NCBI GenBank assembly: GCA_038253555.1
Contig: JBBSGZ010000038.1
Span: forward strand, 1-29,010
DNA: 29,010 nucleotides
From: JALYUA01 sp038253555
Lineage (GTDB): Bacteria > Acidobacteriota > Thermoanaerobaculia > UBA5066 > Gp7-AA6
Reading direction: 5' to 3'
Below the pieces are notes generated by a model. That model had not been told where the DNA came from, did not search any database, and saw only the letters and a list, made by a program, of their open reading frames with translations. Both the position numbers and the translations under genes were made by a program. Positions 28,472 to 29,010 of the stretch are shown piece by piece. Numbering within the stretch: the stretch's first letter is position 1; every line of letters begins with the position of its first letter.

Positions 28472-28642
28472 TTACCAGACTCCGCGACCTGCCGACTCGC
28501 AGAGGGCATCTGAGGAGGATTCAGAGTCCGAGTTAAACGGAAAGCCATCGTCGTTGCGATGACGCTTCAAAAAGCCAGCCATGAGCGGGGCTCCGGCTTC
28601 AAAAGAGGCTCCAGCTCCCATGACAAAAACCGTGCGCGCCAT
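28472..28642 (-). pseudogene. SIR2-like gene remnant: intact start, then lost
   Basis: An ATG at 28642, preceded by GGAGGAAGAA, opens MARTVFVMGAGASFEAGAPL followed by MAGFLKR. G9-A-G-A-S13 and A-G-A-P-L are the nucleotide-binding start of SIR2-like NAD-using proteins, including those in anti-phage systems. After about residue 27 the reading (HRNDDGFPFNSDSESS...) is no longer family-like and stops at 28472, after 56 residues. A full SIR2 domain needs over 200 residues. The rest was therefore deleted or replaced by the DNA carrying the propeller gene. The first 27 codons and the ribosome site look intact. Confidence 0.6.
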
Positions 28643-28697
28643 TTCTTCCTCCGAATGCGGCTCGCCGTTCTGTGCGAAATTTGTTCGAAGAGACTAC

Positions 28698-28726
28698 CCG
28701 ACTCAGGCGGAAAACAGCCGACTCAG
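28698..28726. repeat. Direct repeats CCGACTCAG x2, 20-bp period
   Basis: Exact 9-base copies at 28698-28706 and 28718-28726 are two helical turns apart, upstream of the SIR2 remnant's start. This spacing suits a dimeric regulator, but two short copies can arise by chance. Confidence 0.4.
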
Positions 28727-28750
28727 CCTTCGCGAATCTCGTACCAATCC

Positions 28751-28782
28751 TAATAAAACCCGGCCCCCTTCAGGGCCGGGTT
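28751..28782 (-). terminator. Rho-independent terminator of selC
   Basis: On the minus strand AACCCGGCCC (28782-28773) pairs with GGGCCGGGTT (28766-28757) around a 6-base loop and is followed by TTTTATTA. It lies 8 bases after the tRNA 3' end. Confidence 0.9.
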
Positions 28783-28790
28783 GGTTTGCT

Positions 28791-28888
28791 TGGCGGAAGC
28801 GTGTGGGAATCGAACCCACCCATCCCGGCAGAGCCGCGACGCCGACGGATTTGAAGTCCGCGAGGACCACCAGGCCCCATGCGCTTCC
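28791..28888 (-). tRNA. selC: tRNA-Sec (UCA), selenocysteine tRNA
   Basis: The minus strand reads GGAAGCG...CGCTTCC at the ends (7 perfect acceptor pairs, an eighth position C opposite A), discriminator G and an encoded CCA (28793-28791). The anticodon stem and loop GGACTTCAAATCC give anticodon TCA (28854-28852). A long variable arm of about 20 bases and the T-arm GTGGGTTCGATTCCCAC complete the bacterial tRNA-Sec shape; 98 bases with CCA is the expected size. It decodes UGA as selenocysteine with SelA, SelB and SelD, which are not in this window. It has its own -10 box and terminator, so it is a single-gene unit. Islands commonly insert at the 3' end of selC, the side where the low-GC DNA lies. 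Confidence 0.95.
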
Positions 28889-28895
28889 GCGGCGG

Positions 28896-28901
28896 ATTAT
28901 G
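28896..28901 (-). promoter_or_regulatory. -10 box of selC
   Basis: CATAAT on the minus strand (28901-28896) ends 7 bases before the mature tRNA 5' end, so transcription should begin at or next to it. A -35 match is not evident. Confidence 0.6.
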
Positions 28902-28930
28902 CCGCGTTTCCCGACGCCCTCGCCGCATGG

Positions 28931-28936
28931 TATTCT
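28931..28936 (+). promoter_or_regulatory. Possible -10 box of the tRNA-Ala gene
   Basis: TATTCT lies 22 bases before the tRNA-Ala 5' end, leaving a leader of about 15 bases for RNase P processing. It is divergent from the selC promoter. Confidence 0.35.
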
Positions 28937-28958
28937 TCGCGCCCTCCTGCCGGATCGT

Positions 28959-29010
28959 GGGGCTGTAGCTCAGTTTGGGAGAGCGCCTGAATGGCATTCA
29001 GGAGGTCGAC
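28959..29010 (+). tRNA. tRNA-Ala (GGC), partial, cut by window edge
   Basis: GGGGCTG starts the acceptor stem, GCTC...GAGC forms the D arm, and CCTGA/TCAGG forms the anticodon stem around ATGGCAT, giving anticodon GGC (28993-28995) for alanine. The T arm and 3' end lie beyond the window. Confidence 0.93.

Noticed and set aside
1..29010. CRISPR arrays, rRNA genes or a complete known defence system
   Set aside because: No regularly spaced repeats, no rRNA-like sequence, and the only defence-type sequence is the truncated SIR2-like start near selC.

Overview
The window is high-GC bacterial DNA, mostly mid-to-upper 60s % GC by eye. It has dense operons, many secreted proteins and lipoproteins, a VWFA-related protein of the kind typical of Acidobacteriota, and secreted propeller, M28 and PilZ proteins. 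An acidobacterial genome (Thermoanaerobaculia-like or a related uncultured lineage) is the best guess; this is inferred from gene content and was not tested by search.

Left part (1-10.7 kb). The window opens with the 5' end of an IS630-type transposase gene on the minus strand, broken by an in-frame amber codon. Next to it lies a minus-strand group of a lipoprotein solute-binding protein (SBP family 5), a CaiB/BaiF CoA-transferase and a small P-loop ATPase. Divergent from it are a DEDDy exonuclease and a PilZ protein. A secreted protein resembling the gp19/Hcp tail-tube fold follows, then a GC-rich inverted-repeat spacer, a DUF1326 protein, an RmlC-like cupin, and an operon of deoC, a full aldehyde dehydrogenase and an overlapping half-length aldehyde dehydrogenase. 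The pathway reading is deoxyribose-5-phosphate to glyceraldehyde-3-phosphate plus acetaldehyde, then acetaldehyde to acetate. The two ALDH genes together look like a split ALDH16.

Middle (10.7-24 kb). A SAT1-like acetyltransferase and a secreted protein precede two adjacent secreted paralogues, each carrying two copies of the same roughly 60-residue beta-rich domain. A bidirectional terminator and an HU gene follow. Next come a lipoprotein with an aspartyl-protease-like core, a 58-residue membrane protein, an overlapping membrane-protein/zinc-ribbon pair, a GCPII-like M28 peptidase with all zinc ligands, a hotdog protein, the VWFA protein, a 959-residue HExxH-plus-propeller protein, and an lmo0937-type 50-residue membrane protein.

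Right part (24-29 kb). Two stand-alone receiver-domain proteins and a small membrane protein come before a stretch of visibly lower GC (about 26.0-28.75 kb) that ends at selC, the selenocysteine tRNA. This stretch has the look of a decayed genomic island. It holds a truncated signal-peptide gene, a possible phage-type gene, a secreted BNR-repeat protein with a duplicated C-terminal domain, and the first about 27 codons of a SIR2-like gene that then breaks off. selC has its own -10 box and terminator. A tRNA-Ala(GGC) gene starts divergently from it and runs off the window edge.

Across the window, several genes without a Shine-Dalgarno have a good -10 hexamer only 7-8 bases before the start codon, which suggests leaderless transcription is common in this organism.
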